Positions 15,732 to 26,059 are shown, numbered from the stretch's first letter. The stretch is DNA of 64,000 nt from Micavibrio sp. (GCA_026989265.1 JALSJP010000010.1:1-64000); one strand, 5' to 3'. Numbers and translations are program-made. Notes: a model not told the origin generated them from the sequence alone.

Positions 15732-18128
15732 CTATATTACTCTTAATAATTCTTTGAAGATGTTATCCACTACATTAACCACGCGCGCAGAAGCGGCGTA
15801 TGCTATTTGCACAACAATTAATTTGCCAAGCTCTTCATCCAAATTAACGCCAGATTCATTCATAAGCTGCTGATTTAAAAGCCCCTCCAATGATTTAGCA
15901 TCTGCGCCCCGTGCATTAATTAGAGCCAATTCTTGCGCGACTTCATTTATTATTTTTTGTGAAAAATCATTAAGAGAGGCAGATGATCCTATCTCTGTGC
16001 CAACGGCTGCGTTAGGGCCAAGATTTTCTGATCTAAATGAAACAAAAACGCCGCTTCCTACCTCTGTTTCAGATTGGTAATCCATATCAATAATAGGGGA
16101 TTGATCTTCTATGATACCCCCGCCTAATACTTGGTATGTGCCAAATAAAGATTGCACAATATTAACGCCATCATCAATAGATGTTCGCCCCAAAGCAGTT
16201 CCAGCAAGCGCCGCGCTTTCCGTTTTAAACCCGCCGCCAGTAATTGTTATATCGCCACCAAAATCAGGATTATTAAAATCATTACCAGGGCGCAATGATA
16301 AAAACCCATCAGCATCTAACTGTACGGCCAAGCCGTCAACCGCATTTAATTTGGCTATAAGCTCTGTTTCAGTGTCATTCGGATCAATGGTGATTATAGT
16401 TGGTTGATTATTTCCGACCTTAATATCAAAATAAGGGTCGCTAGCTTCTGACATTGAAATGCTAAGCCCTAAGAAGGCAAAGCCTTGGTCAGATAATGGC
16501 TCAACCCCGCTATTTAAAATCTCTATATTACTAGAGCTTTCGATAACCAGCTCCCCATTAGATCCAACAGAAGCGCTCACGCCAAAATCAGTAACTGCCG
16601 TTGCCCAATCAGGGTCAGTTTGAATATAGGTTACAAGATCTTGAGCCGCGCCACTTCCTGTGGCTGTTACTGAGCGCAAATCAATCTCAATATCATATGG
16701 TCCCGAGCCAAAATCAGGATCATCAAAACGCAGAATAAATGTATCTGTTTCCGTCGCTCCCGTGCCAAAAACATCAGTTCCGCCCGCAGTTATAATATCT
16801 GCAACGCTAGAATAGTTACTTAGACTTATGCCACTTGACACCCTATTAGTAGCATCGAGCCCAAGCCAATCTTGTAATGTAGTTCCTCCTGTTGCTGCTG
16901 CTCTAACATCTACAGATGTTGCCGTATCGGAATTACCAACCATTTGATAATCAACACTTCCAAATGTGTATTCAATAACGCGACGTATGATATCGTTTGC
17001 ACCGCTTTGTAGAGTGCCGCCATATGTACCAGTTTGCAGCAATGAATTATCCGATACTACCGCACTATTAACTTGCATTTGCGAAGAAAAACCAACATAT
17101 GAAACGGGCACTATCGGGTCTGTGGTTGTGTCAGGCGGAGCATCCGATGGAATAGTTCCTGACTCATCAGTAAACAATCTTAGACCTTGAGCCTCGAACC
17201 GTAATGCCATTTTTTGTGCTAGCTCATCTAATTGAGCCATTTGTTTTGGAAAAATTTTATCGCGAAGATCTATTAAACCACCAAGAGAACCTCCTATATT
17301 CAGCTCAGTTATATCAACAGCCCCAACATTTTTATTTGGATCACCAATAAAAATTCCCGATACTGAATCAGGGTATGATGATGTTGCAGATAATGGCTTT
17401 GGTCTAAATACAAGCTCTTCTGCCACGTCGGATGCTAACTCTGCTCCATTTTTAGTTTGAACAACAATTATGCCATCACCACGGGAAAAAGTGCTTACAT
17501 CTATTAATTTGGAAATTTCCTTAATAGATTGATCGCGAAGATCCTCTGAATTTGCAGATGTTCTTCCTGATACTCTTGCAAATCTGATATCAGAATTAAG
17601 CCCTGCAATTTTTTCAAGCAAATCATTAATGCTTTGAACGGCGACCTCTGCTTCATTTTGTGCATCATTACGGAGCGTTGTATAGTAGCTTGAAAGATCA
17701 TTTATTTTGCCTGCCGTATCTTGAGCTTGATCTACAACATCGGTTAGCAAGAACTGATCTGCTGGAGCATTTGCCAATGCAGCAAAGGAATCTTGCAATT
17801 TCGATACTTCTGCGGCTACAGAAATATTAGCGCTAGGAGAGCCATTAAATTGGTCAATGCGATTCAAATATGTTGATTGCACATCATAATAGCTAACCGA
17901 GCTAACTTGCGTCCATAAATCACGCGACAAGCGCATATCAACATTTCTAACAATAGTTCCAGGTAGAACGCCAATAGACTCTCCAGCAATAGCTCTAGTG
18001 CTTTGCGGCAATATTTTCCTTGTATAGCCTTCTGTGCCTACATTAGATACATTACTGGAAATGATATCAATTTGCTGCTGGCTAATTTTAAGCCCTGAAA
18101 GGGCGGTGTCTAAGCTGGAAATTCCCAT
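15732..18128 (-). CDS. flgK: FlgK, flagellar hook-associated protein 1
   Basis: 798 residues, much longer than the ~550 of enteric FlgK. The extra length is in the middle (roughly residues 330-660), which is rich in Asp, Thr and Gly as in surface-exposed beta domains. The N-terminal rod/hook signature is intact (SSLDTALSGLKISQQQIDIIS, SNVGTEGYTRK), and the C-terminus ends with the D0 helix (LIVVQIAYAASARVVNVVD). It forms the first hook-filament junction ring. It forms an operon with flgL. Confidence 0.93.
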   Translation of the reverse strand: MGISSLDTALSGLKISQQQIDIISSNVSNVGTEGYTRKILPQSTRAIAGESIGVLPGTIVRNVDMRLSRDLWTQVSSVSYYDVQSTYLNRIDQFNGSPSANISVAAEVSKLQDSFAALANAPADQFLLTDVVDQAQDTAGKINDLSSYYTTLRNDAQNEAEVAVQSINDLLEKIAGLNSDIRFARVSGRTSANSEDLRDQSIKEISKLIDVSTFSRGDGIIVVQTKNGAELASDVAEELVFRPKPLSATSSYPDSVSGIFIGDPNKNVGAVDITELNIGGSLGGLIDLRDKIFPKQMAQLDELAQKMALRFEAQGLRLFTDESGTIPSDAPPDTTTDPIVPVSYVGFSSQMQVNSAVVSDNSLLQTGTYGGTLQSGANDIIRRVIEYTFGSVDYQMVGNSDTATSVDVRAAATGGTTLQDWLGLDATNRVSSGISLSNYSSVADIITAGGTDVFGTGATETDTFILRFDDPDFGSGPYDIEIDLRSVTATGSGAAQDLVTYIQTDPDWATAVTDFGVSASVGSNGELVIESSSNIEILNSGVEPLSDQGFAFLGLSISMSEASDPYFDIKVGNNQPTIITIDPNDTETELIAKLNAVDGLAVQLDADGFLSLRPGNDFNNPDFGGDITITGGGFKTESAALAGTALGRTSIDDGVNIVQSLFGTYQVLGGGIIEDQSPIIDMDYQSETEVGSGVFVSFRSENLGPNAAVGTEIGSSASLNDFSQKIINEVAQELALINARGADAKSLEGLLNQQLMNESGVNLDEELGKLIVVQIAYAASARVVNVVDNIFKELLRVI

Positions 18129-18209
18129 TTTAAATCCTTGGCTACCAAATATTAATGCCCAACTATTGTGGGTTAATTAATATATATGCAAGGACAGTGC
18201 CAAAATGCT

Positions 18210-20165
18210 TTATTCATATTGATTTTGTTGCATTTGCTCGTAAATCGTACTATTTACATTTTCAACATGCCTGCCTAACTCCTCTTCAATAAGAAGAGAT
18301 GTAAGCATCTCACGACGAATAATAGAATCAAAGCGATCTCTTTGATTCATTAAAGTAATAGCATCAATGGATGCGCCAATACGAGCAACATTTGCAGGCT
18401 TATCATATAGGTTTGTATAGAAATTTGGGTGTTGGTATATTTTCTTGGTTAACACTTCCATTTGGGCATAATAGCTTGGGCGCTCACCTAAAATTTCATC
18501 AATTTGCTCTTCGACTGTAAGGTCTTCGGCATCCGTTGTATCACCATCATTATTCATATCTATCGCCACAATGCCAAATTCACGTAGCATGGCTTTCATG
18601 TAAGCCCAACCTGAATCCTCAGTTAGAATAGTCGTCGGCATAGTTCTAGTTGTTGTTAGCGGCGTTACCAATGCAGGCGGTGGATTAGATGGATCTGGCG
18701 CAGGGTGAGTATGTACAGGCGCGGGCTCTGGCTCACGAGTTAGCCCCGTTCCCAAAGGCGCGGGAGCTGGAACATTAGCCGTCGTTACATTTGGCTGTCC
18801 TGCTGGAGCCCTTGATTTCATACCCACAATATTAAGGAAGCTGCTATGTGCAACATTCATTTTTGCAGCAAAGCTGCGTGAATCATAATGTGGTCTTAAA
18901 TCTTGCTTTAAACGATCATGGTTGGGGGCTTCAAAAACATTTGGGAAATATAGGTTTTTTGCTAATGCTATAATATCAGCCTCGTCCCCTTCTAAATCGT
19001 TATCTACTGTGCCAGTTATATCGCCATCAACAAAATCCACATCAAGTGTAAGTTTTCCACCTAATATTCTTGTATAATCAATATCTTTGTTCATACCGTC
19101 CAGCTCTTCCACTGTTGGAGGATTGGCAGCATCAGGAGGGCATAATATATAAGTAGAACCACTATTATCCCGAGGATCACAAAAAGATTTTTTATAAAGC
19201 TCAATTTCAGAAGCATTATTTACAGAAGGACCACTTGCCGCGCTGTTGTTGGGCGTTGCTAGATATTGATTCATCAATATTTTATTTAGCGCATGTTTAT
19301 TAATTGCAGCCTTGCTTTCACTATGCGCTACGCTGCGAATAAAAGTACCAATGCGGCACATTTGCTCGCTTGGGTGGTAATCTTTATGCGCGCGCGCCAT
19401 TAACTCTTGATGTTTTCTTTGAACTTTTAACTGTATGCTGGCATCAAAGAACATGCCTATAGTTCCTGTTTGCAAAGCCATAACCGCGCTTAGCTCTTCA
19501 GTCATTCGTTGCAAGGCTGCAACATAACGATTACGAACCTGAGCAATAGTAGGGCCGTCGCTATCACCCAAAAAAACTTCGACCTTACCTGTTTCTAATT
19601 GATTGAAATCACTTGCAATACCGATATTTTGAAATGCCAGCTCAATTTGTCCATCTTTTGAGATGTTGTTAAGGGGTTGCATGGAAAATAAGCCTGCCCA
19701 GTCGGATGTAATTTTTTCATTGCCGTCAATACCGCCCGCACCTTTTTTAATATCTATATCAGAAAACCCATTAAGCCCTGATCCTGATACGGAAATATCG
19801 CCATTATCAGGATCAATTTTAATTAACATATCTAAAGTCTCGGCAGAGCTAATATTATCTTGTGTAGGAGGCTGCATATTAAGTTTATAGCTTAATATGT
19901 TATTACTTTTCACAGGAATACTATCAGGCATAGGTAAGTTTAAAATGTTGCTACGGCTAACTATTTTGCTTCCATTTTCAATTACATCACTATTAGCGAG
20001 TATTTCATAATTAATGCGCGTTCCTACAGGGAAGTCACTTATTTTAACCTCAATATTAGATTCTTTTGACATCGCACCTTGATAAGCAAATATGGCAGAG
20101 CCAACAGCAACTAAAGACACGAATGACCCTATTAGATAAAATTTTCTAGACTTGAATTTAATCAT
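18210..20165 (-). CDS. Tandem paralogue family, member 5 (651 aa, with extra N-terminal domain)
   Basis: Last gene of the five-member array. An N-terminal membrane segment (residues 9-28) is followed by about 190 residues unique to this copy, beta-rich with FPVGTRINYEILANSD. The shared core begins near residue 230: TIGMFFDASIQLKVQRKHQ, AHKDYHPSEQMCRIGT, and DIDYTRILGG. A proline-rich insert follows near 460-510, then the C-terminal block PSYYAQMEVLTKKIY...NLYDKPANV. It lacks the Cys cluster seen after the membrane segment in the others. Family and function not recognised. It starts 21 bases after member 4. Confidence 0.75.
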   Translation of the reverse strand: MIKFKSRKFYLIGSFVSLVAVGSAIFAYQGAMSKESNIEVKISDFPVGTRINYEILANSDVIENGSKIVSRSNILNLPMPDSIPVKSNNILSYKLNMQPPTQDNISSAETLDMLIKIDPDNGDISVSGSGLNGFSDIDIKKGAGGIDGNEKITSDWAGLFSMQPLNNISKDGQIELAFQNIGIASDFNQLETGKVEVFLGDSDGPTIAQVRNRYVAALQRMTEELSAVMALQTGTIGMFFDASIQLKVQRKHQELMARAHKDYHPSEQMCRIGTFIRSVAHSESKAAINKHALNKILMNQYLATPNNSAASGPSVNNASEIELYKKSFCDPRDNSGSTYILCPPDAANPPTVEELDGMNKDIDYTRILGGKLTLDVDFVDGDITGTVDNDLEGDEADIIALAKNLYFPNVFEAPNHDRLKQDLRPHYDSRSFAAKMNVAHSSFLNIVGMKSRAPAGQPNVTTANVPAPAPLGTGLTREPEPAPVHTHPAPDPSNPPPALVTPLTTTRTMPTTILTEDSGWAYMKAMLREFGIVAIDMNNDGDTTDAEDLTVEEQIDEILGERPSYYAQMEVLTKKIYQHPNFYTNLYDKPANVARIGASIDAITLMNQRDRFDSIIRREMLTSLLIEEELGRHVENVNSTIYEQMQQNQYE

Positions 20166-20186
20166 AACAATATCTTATCCTTTCCA

Positions 20187-21515
20187 TTACAGATCACCGC
20201 TAATAGCTTGAATATTATCTTCAACTTCTCTTTGCAGGTTATCAATTGATAACTCTAACAAAATAGATAGGGATGCTTCTGTTCTTAAATAGCTTTTTAG
20301 TAAATCAAATTTTTGTATAAGACCGATTGCCTGCAATGCAACGCCTTTTCGCTCTACGTTAGCTGGCTTGTCATATAGGTTAGTGTAGAATATGGGGCTT
20401 TGATATGCTTTTTTAGTCAGAACTTCCATCTGCGCGTAATAGCTTGGATTACTCCCCAAAAATCTATCAACATCTGATCCATCAGGAATGCCAAGCTCAA
20501 CTAAATACGCTTTTATAAATTCACGTGATCCTGTCGTTCCTTCGCCTTTTAATGCCATAAGGGCATTAAAACTATTTTCAGCAACTTTTGTTTTTGCGAC
20601 TACTGATCGCATATCTAGATAAGCTTTTTGAAGGTCAGAGGCGTCCCTCATAGTATTGCGAATTTTCCTTTGATCTGCACGATCAAAACTATTAAATCCA
20701 TAAAGGTTATTAGACATTGCCATGATTTCTTCATCTGAGTGAGAGGGGTTGCCACCTGCTGTGAAATCAAAGCCTATTGTCCATGGATCAGCAATAGTTC
20801 TTTGATAATCAATGTCTTTATTGAATCTGTCTTTCGTTGCAACATCAGTGCTGTTTGTTGGGCAAATAAGGCTTAGCCCATTGTTGTTGTCGAATGTATT
20901 ACAATAATTAGTTTGAAACGCATTTAGCCTAATTGCAATATCACCTTTTTGCCCTAATGCTGCGCCCGTATCTTTGTTGCCCAAAAACCGATCTAAAGAC
21001 CGTTCACTTAAAATAAGAGAGTTCATCTCACCTTTACGCTCGGAAGATGCGAGGCTTTTTATACGGGTGCCAAATTCACACATGCCAATACTGGGATGAT
21101 AATCTTTATTTGCTCTAGCGTGTAATTCTTGTAAAAGACGCTGCGTTTCAAGCTGTTCTTTTGCATCAAAAAACATGCCAATCATCATAGTTTGTTGCAT
21201 GCCAACAGCAGAAAGCTGCATACCCGTTTGTATAAATAGTGGAAGCATTTTTAACTGCCAGAATTCAAAATCAAAAAATACTATTCTATGTATCTCTAAA
21301 TCAATGAAGAAATCAAGATTTATCACAATCCAACCTTGGACCCATTTCGATAAATCCACACCTATTTGCCCCATACACATACAACAGTTAGCACAGCATA
21401 ACGCCTCAGCTTTTTTTGGTTGAACTGTCATAGTCGCGCCAGCAAAAAGCAGAACAATAACAGTCATTAAAATAGTTATTTTTAATCCAGCATGTTTTTT
21501 GAATAACTTAATCAT
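20187..21515 (-). CDS. Tandem paralogue family, member 4 (442 aa)
   Basis: The start at ATG 21515 (MIKLFKKHAG...) avoids overlap with the previous gene; the frame also opens with TTG at 21536. A hydrophobic signal/anchor ends at about KKAEA and is followed at once by a Cys cluster (ALCCANCCMCMGQ). Core blocks: MIGMFFDAKEQLETQRLLQELH, NKDYHPSIGMCEFGTRIKSL, IDYQRTIADPW, YLDMRSVVAKTKVAENSF, PSYYAQMEVLTKKAYQSP, NLYDKPANVERK, and a helical C-terminus. The long helices suggest a coiled or helical-bundle fold outside the inner membrane. No known family is recognised. Confidence 0.75.
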   Translation of the reverse strand: MIKLFKKHAGLKITILMTVIVLLFAGATMTVQPKKAEALCCANCCMCMGQIGVDLSKWVQGWIVINLDFFIDLEIHRIVFFDFEFWQLKMLPLFIQTGMQLSAVGMQQTMMIGMFFDAKEQLETQRLLQELHARANKDYHPSIGMCEFGTRIKSLASSERKGEMNSLILSERSLDRFLGNKDTGAALGQKGDIAIRLNAFQTNYCNTFDNNNGLSLICPTNSTDVATKDRFNKDIDYQRTIADPWTIGFDFTAGGNPSHSDEEIMAMSNNLYGFNSFDRADQRKIRNTMRDASDLQKAYLDMRSVVAKTKVAENSFNALMALKGEGTTGSREFIKAYLVELGIPDGSDVDRFLGSNPSYYAQMEVLTKKAYQSPIFYTNLYDKPANVERKGVALQAIGLIQKFDLLKSYLRTEASLSILLELSIDNLQREVEDNIQAISGDL

Positions 21516-21516
21516 A

Positions 21517-22941
21517 TTAATTACCACCCACGCCAACGACCTGAATTTGGTCTTCTATTTCACTCTGTAAATCAGACACAGCTAGTTCAAGTAAAATAGA
21601 AGTTGAAGCCTCACTACGTAGAAAGCTCTTTAAAAAGTCAAACTTTTGCATCAATTTAATTGCTTGCAATGCAACTGTTTTTCTCTCTACGTTGGCGGGT
21701 TTATCATATAAATTCGTATAAAAGTCAGGGTTTTGATATAATTTTTTAGTAAGAATTTCCATTTGAGCATAATAGCTTGGGTTTTCGCCTAATAACTTTA
21801 ATGCCTCAGTTGATGGAACGCCAAGTTCTTTAAGAATGTGCTCCATATAAATTCGAGAATTCATAGGACCCGTTCTATCATCAGATGAATCAATTGGATA
21901 ATTCCCCTCTGCTTTCATAGAAGCAATGGCATTAAAACTATTTTCGGCAACACTTCGCTTTGCAATTATAGAGCGCATATCCATGTAAGCTTTTTGCATG
22001 GTGCTTAGCTCTTTATCGGGTCTATTTGTTAATAATCTTGCAGGTATGCGCGGAAAAGTATCATGCGCATATAAATTACTAGCCATTGCTAAAATATGCT
22101 CTTCATCTTCGTTATTAATATTGGGCGTATTACTTGTGTCTAATATTTTCTCATTCGTAAAATCTATACTTAAACTCCACGGGGAATCAACTAAGGAGAA
22201 GTAATCAATATCCTTATTCATCCTTGCCCTAGCATGCTCATCAAATGCAGCGTCATCCCAATTAACATTTGAAGAACATAAAGATAATAATGCACTAACA
22301 TTAGATAACAAAGCACCCCCTCGGTCTTTTATATTGCAAAATAAACCTTTGAAATGGTTAATACGTGAAGACTTGTCTAAATCATGGCCATACATACCAG
22401 AGCTATCGCGCTGCCCTAATTGTCTGTCTTGAGAACGTTGACTAAGTATAACTGCTGTTATCTCTCCGCGCCGCTCACTAGCCGCTAAGCTTTTCATCAC
22501 AGAACCAAATTCACACATACCGACACTTGGGTGGTAATCCTTGTGAGCTTTAGCACGTATCTCTTGTAATAGCAGTTGCGCATCAAGCTGGCTTTCTGCA
22601 TCAATGAACATGCCGACAGCCATAGCTTGCTGCATAGCAACTGCTGTTAATTGTTCAGCCGAAAGCATCATCGCGGGCAATATGCTTTGCTCCCACATTT
22701 GATGGACAATAAATCTTTGAAGATCTTTAAATGAGCTATCAATTTTAGCGTCGAATTCCTCTTCTGCGGCCACCCAAATATCTATTTCTGCATTACTTAC
22801 AGCTAAGTCGCAATCTTCACAAAGCGCGCGAGCCGCACCAGCAAAACCCAATAATGAAAAACCAGCCACCGAAATAACAGCAAAGAGCATTATCACCTTA
22901 CGCGTAATATCCAAAATTTTTCTAAAGTATTCAAAACTCAT
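21517..22941 (-). CDS. Tandem paralogue family, member 3 (474 aa)
   Basis: ATG with AGG about 8 bases upstream. A hydrophobic segment at residues 16-36 is followed by a short Cys motif (ALCEDCDLA). Shared core: AVGMFIDAESQLDAQLLLQEI, HKDYHPSVGMCEFGSVMKSL, DIDYFSLVDSPW, EEHILAMASNLY, YMDMRSIIAKRSVAENSF, PSYYAQMEILTKKLYQNP and NLYDKPANVERK. It starts 5 bases after member 2 ends, so the array is one operon. Function unknown. The conserved G-M-C-E-F-G cysteine is shared with member 4. Confidence 0.75.
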   Translation of the reverse strand: MSFEYFRKILDITRKVIMLFAVISVAGFSLLGFAGAARALCEDCDLAVSNAEIDIWVAAEEEFDAKIDSSFKDLQRFIVHQMWEQSILPAMMLSAEQLTAVAMQQAMAVGMFIDAESQLDAQLLLQEIRAKAHKDYHPSVGMCEFGSVMKSLAASERRGEITAVILSQRSQDRQLGQRDSSGMYGHDLDKSSRINHFKGLFCNIKDRGGALLSNVSALLSLCSSNVNWDDAAFDEHARARMNKDIDYFSLVDSPWSLSIDFTNEKILDTSNTPNINNEDEEHILAMASNLYAHDTFPRIPARLLTNRPDKELSTMQKAYMDMRSIIAKRSVAENSFNAIASMKAEGNYPIDSSDDRTGPMNSRIYMEHILKELGVPSTEALKLLGENPSYYAQMEILTKKLYQNPDFYTNLYDKPANVERKTVALQAIKLMQKFDFLKSFLRSEASTSILLELAVSDLQSEIEDQIQVVGVGGN

Positions 22942-22946
22942 ATTGC

Positions 22947-24398
22947 CTACCTAGTTGTCTCAAGTTTGAGATCACGATTAATTATTCTACGTTTTTCATT
23001 TAACTTATTTGAAAGCATAACAGACATAAGCATTTCCTGGCGCAGCTCACTCTCAAATAAAGCCCTGTCAATCATAAGTGATATCGCTTTCATAGCAACG
23101 CTTTTACGCTTTACATTTGCAGGCTTATCATAAAGATTAGCGAAGAAATCAGGGTTTTGATAGATTTTCTTGCCTAAGAATTCTAGTTGGGCGTAATAGC
23201 TTGGATTCTCACCTAATATCTGAAGAACTTCATCATCAGGAGTTCCCGCTGGCATTAAGTCTTTCATTAATGCTGCCATATATAAACCTGTATCAGGGTG
23301 CGCCGTGGCTGATGGGTCACCATTTGTACCAGCAGATTTCATAGAAACAATTGCATTGAAACTGCTTTCTGCGACATTTCTTTTGGCAATCACGCTTCTT
23401 AAATCCATATAAAGCCTATTGGCTTCAGGCTTTTCCATCATCAAACGTGACACACTCCTAGAAAGAGAATTATTGCCATATAGGTTAGATGCCATAGCCA
23501 TAACATCTTCTTCGTCAGGCTGAAGAACCGTTGGGTCATCAGAGAAATTAACATTTAATGTTCTTGGCTCATCAATCAGCCTAGTATAATCGATATCACG
23601 GTTAACTCTAGATGAATCAATAGCGCCAGTTACAGTCGCACTGCCAAGACCATCACGGTCGCAAGCTAAATCAAGACCAGAGCCAGCCACATCCCACGCA
23701 TTATCCTTAGGGTCACAATAAGTGTCAATAAATTGATTCCACCTAGCATTTTTATCCTCATTACTACCTTTAGCAGAGACGGAACTCTTATGCCCTAATT
23801 GCCTTTGCAGGGAACGCTTAGACATTGCTAGCATATTTAAATTTGAGTGACTTTCTGTTGATGCCATACTTCGAGAGTTAGTACCAAACCAACAAAAATC
23901 ATCACTTGGATGGTAATCTTTATGCGCCTCAGCCTGCAATTTAAAAAACAAACGCTGCGTTCCTACAATATTTTTTGCATCAAAGAATGTTCCTACTATA
24001 CCAACCTGATACATACCAAAAGCACTTAAAAGCTCAGTCAGTTCGGCAAGAGCTATAACCCAATAACGCCGAAAGAAGCGATCGACAATCCAGTTACCCT
24101 CACTATGCTTTATATGATCCACAATATTATCTTCAATCATAGGTACAAAGATGTAGTCTTTAAGAGCCTCCATAATCCACACTGTTATCTGGGTATCAAT
24201 CATTGAACACATCATGCAAGGGAGACATATAGCTTGCGCTTCTTTTTTACCGCTAGTTAGCGTTGCCACAAGACCCCCTAATAAAGCAGCAATGCATAAA
24301 AACAGCAAAAAACACCTTCTAAACTTACGCCTAGAAAAAATAGAATCCTTAAATTTTTTATTATTTATACTAACCATATATAAAGTAAAATCTTTCAT
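22947..24398 (-). CDS. Tandem paralogue family, member 2 (483 aa)
   Basis: A membrane segment at about residues 28-48 is followed by AICLPCMMCSMIDTQ, again cysteines right after the anchor. Shared core: GTFFDAKNIVGTQRLFFKLQ, HKDYHPSDDFCWFGTNSRSM, DIDYTRLIDEPRT, EEDVMAMASNLYG, YMDLRSVIAKRNVAESSF, PSYYAQLEFLGKKIYQNP and NLYDKPANVKRKSVA. It resembles member 1 most closely (shared TYCDPKDN/TYCDVGDN and LACDRDG/LACDHDG blocks), suggesting a recent duplication. Function unknown. Confidence 0.75.
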   Translation of the reverse strand: MKDFTLYMVSINNKKFKDSIFSRRKFRRCFLLFLCIAALLGGLVATLTSGKKEAQAICLPCMMCSMIDTQITVWIMEALKDYIFVPMIEDNIVDHIKHSEGNWIVDRFFRRYWVIALAELTELLSAFGMYQVGIVGTFFDAKNIVGTQRLFFKLQAEAHKDYHPSDDFCWFGTNSRSMASTESHSNLNMLAMSKRSLQRQLGHKSSVSAKGSNEDKNARWNQFIDTYCDPKDNAWDVAGSGLDLACDRDGLGSATVTGAIDSSRVNRDIDYTRLIDEPRTLNVNFSDDPTVLQPDEEDVMAMASNLYGNNSLSRSVSRLMMEKPEANRLYMDLRSVIAKRNVAESSFNAIVSMKSAGTNGDPSATAHPDTGLYMAALMKDLMPAGTPDDEVLQILGENPSYYAQLEFLGKKIYQNPDFFANLYDKPANVKRKSVAMKAISLMIDRALFESELRQEMLMSVMLSNKLNEKRRIINRDLKLETTR

Positions 24399-24407
24399 TT
24401 CTATAAA

Positions 24408-25892
24408 TTATTCACTACCCAAAGATATAACTAGATCCTTGTTCGCCAGCCTATGTGCAGAGCGCAATTTACTAGCAAGTAAAACAGATATATTCATTTC
24501 GCGTCGCAATTGGCTTTCATAGATGGCCCTATCGACCATAAGTTCTATCGCCTTCATCGCAACTTTCTTTCTTGAAACATTAACAGGGGTGTCATAAAGA
24601 TTAGCATAAAAATCAGGGTTTTGATAAATTCTCTTTGCTAGCAGCTCCAGCTGAGAATAATAACTAGGACTGTAGCCTATTAGATCAAATATATTAGCGC
24701 CAGTTTCAGTGCCAGATATTTCTGCAGATGGCAATAATTGGTGCATAATAGCAGCCATATAGCGCCTTGTTTGTTTTAATAAGCGCGTGGATGGTGTGCT
24801 TACAGTAGGGTCAGCTGGATATATAATAACGTCAAGTGGATCTTTATCTGTAGTTCCTGAAGACTTCATCCCTACAATAGCATTAAAGCTTGCCTGAGCG
24901 ACGCCTCTTTTGGCAGCAACACTTCTTAATGCTAAGTATAATTTTCTAGCATTGTCGCTTTTCATTAGAACACTAGAGATGTCTCTCGATAACACTTTAT
25001 GACCATATAAATTTTTTGACAATGCAATCACATCTTCTTCGTCTCCAGGCTCTTTAACAATGAAAGGGTTTTCTGAATCTAGGGTGTTATTTGTAAAATC
25101 TACGTCAATAGTCCTTGGCTCTTCTATCAGCCGAGTATAATCAATATCACGGTTAATGCGATTATGATCTTCGGCGCCCATATCAGAAGCCCCACCAGGA
25201 CCATCATGGTCACAAGCCAGCTCTAACCCTGTGGCAGAGGCGCCTCTATTATTATCGCCGACATCACAATAAGTTTTAACAAATTGCCCCCAACGAGCCT
25301 TATAATCATCATCAACATTTTTTGCACCAGCAACGCCAAAAGCCCCTAGCTGGCGATTGAGAGATAATTGTGATAGTGCCAAACTATTGAACTGCCCAAC
25401 ACTCTCGCTTGCAGCCAAACTTCGTACATTTGTTCCAAACGAACAAAAACCTTCGCTTGGGCGATAGTCTTTATGTGCTTCAAATTGTAATTTTCTAAAT
25501 AACCTTTGGGTATCCATTTGTATTTGAGCATCAAGGAAAGCGCCGATCATACCTGTGTAGTACATCGCAACAGCGCCCATCTGGGTGGCCATATCAAAGG
25601 TAGCAGGGGCGAATTGAGTGTTGAACATAACATCAACCATCCAATCCTCAAATGCAGAAAGGTCAGCAGAAAATTCATCTGCCACACTATCCACCATAAG
25701 TTGGTGTGCATCACCAATAATTCGCTCGGCAGCTTGGCAGTCAGTTGTTGGGCATGCCCAGCAGCAAGCAACAGCAGGCTTAGGCGTGTAAACCAATCCA
25801 ATAAACAGGGTGACGATAAAAAGAATAGAGAGCGTGCCTATTGCCAGCCCCCGCTTTACCATCACCCAAAAACCGACTTCATAAATACTCAT
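24408..25892 (-). CDS. Tandem paralogue family, member 1 (494 aa, promoter-proximal)
   Basis: First gene of the minus-strand array. A hydrophobic anchor (about residues 15-36) is followed by VACCWACPTTDCQAAE, with four cysteines. Core: GAFLDAQIQMDTQRLFRKLQ, HKDYRPSEGFCSFGTNVRSL, DIDYTRLIEEPRT, EEDVIALSKNLYG, YLALRSVAAKRGVAQASF, PSYYSQLELLAKRIYQNP and NLYDTPVNVSRKKVA. It diverges from dotI with 243 bases between them. A secreted or periplasmic accessory of the type IVB system is the best guess from position alone. An internal ATG at 25862 is an alternative start. Confidence 0.75.
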   Translation of the reverse strand: MSIYEVGFWVMVKRGLAIGTLSILFIVTLFIGLVYTPKPAVACCWACPTTDCQAAERIIGDAHQLMVDSVADEFSADLSAFEDWMVDVMFNTQFAPATFDMATQMGAVAMYYTGMIGAFLDAQIQMDTQRLFRKLQFEAHKDYRPSEGFCSFGTNVRSLAASESVGQFNSLALSQLSLNRQLGAFGVAGAKNVDDDYKARWGQFVKTYCDVGDNNRGASATGLELACDHDGPGGASDMGAEDHNRINRDIDYTRLIEEPRTIDVDFTNNTLDSENPFIVKEPGDEEDVIALSKNLYGHKVLSRDISSVLMKSDNARKLYLALRSVAAKRGVAQASFNAIVGMKSSGTTDKDPLDVIIYPADPTVSTPSTRLLKQTRRYMAAIMHQLLPSAEISGTETGANIFDLIGYSPSYYSQLELLAKRIYQNPDFYANLYDTPVNVSRKKVAMKAIELMVDRAIYESQLRREMNISVLLASKLRSAHRLANKDLVISLGSE

Positions 25893-26059
25893 AAATAAAC
25901 GCTTCTTATATATTTATATATGACACAACTCCAAAAAGATTTTGTTAAACCCAAAGGCAAGCAAAACATACCAACATTTAACAATAACACAAGCCCACCA
26001 TTGAGCGCACTTAATATTTATAAAAATTAGAAATTTACCTATTAAAAAATATAGTGTAC

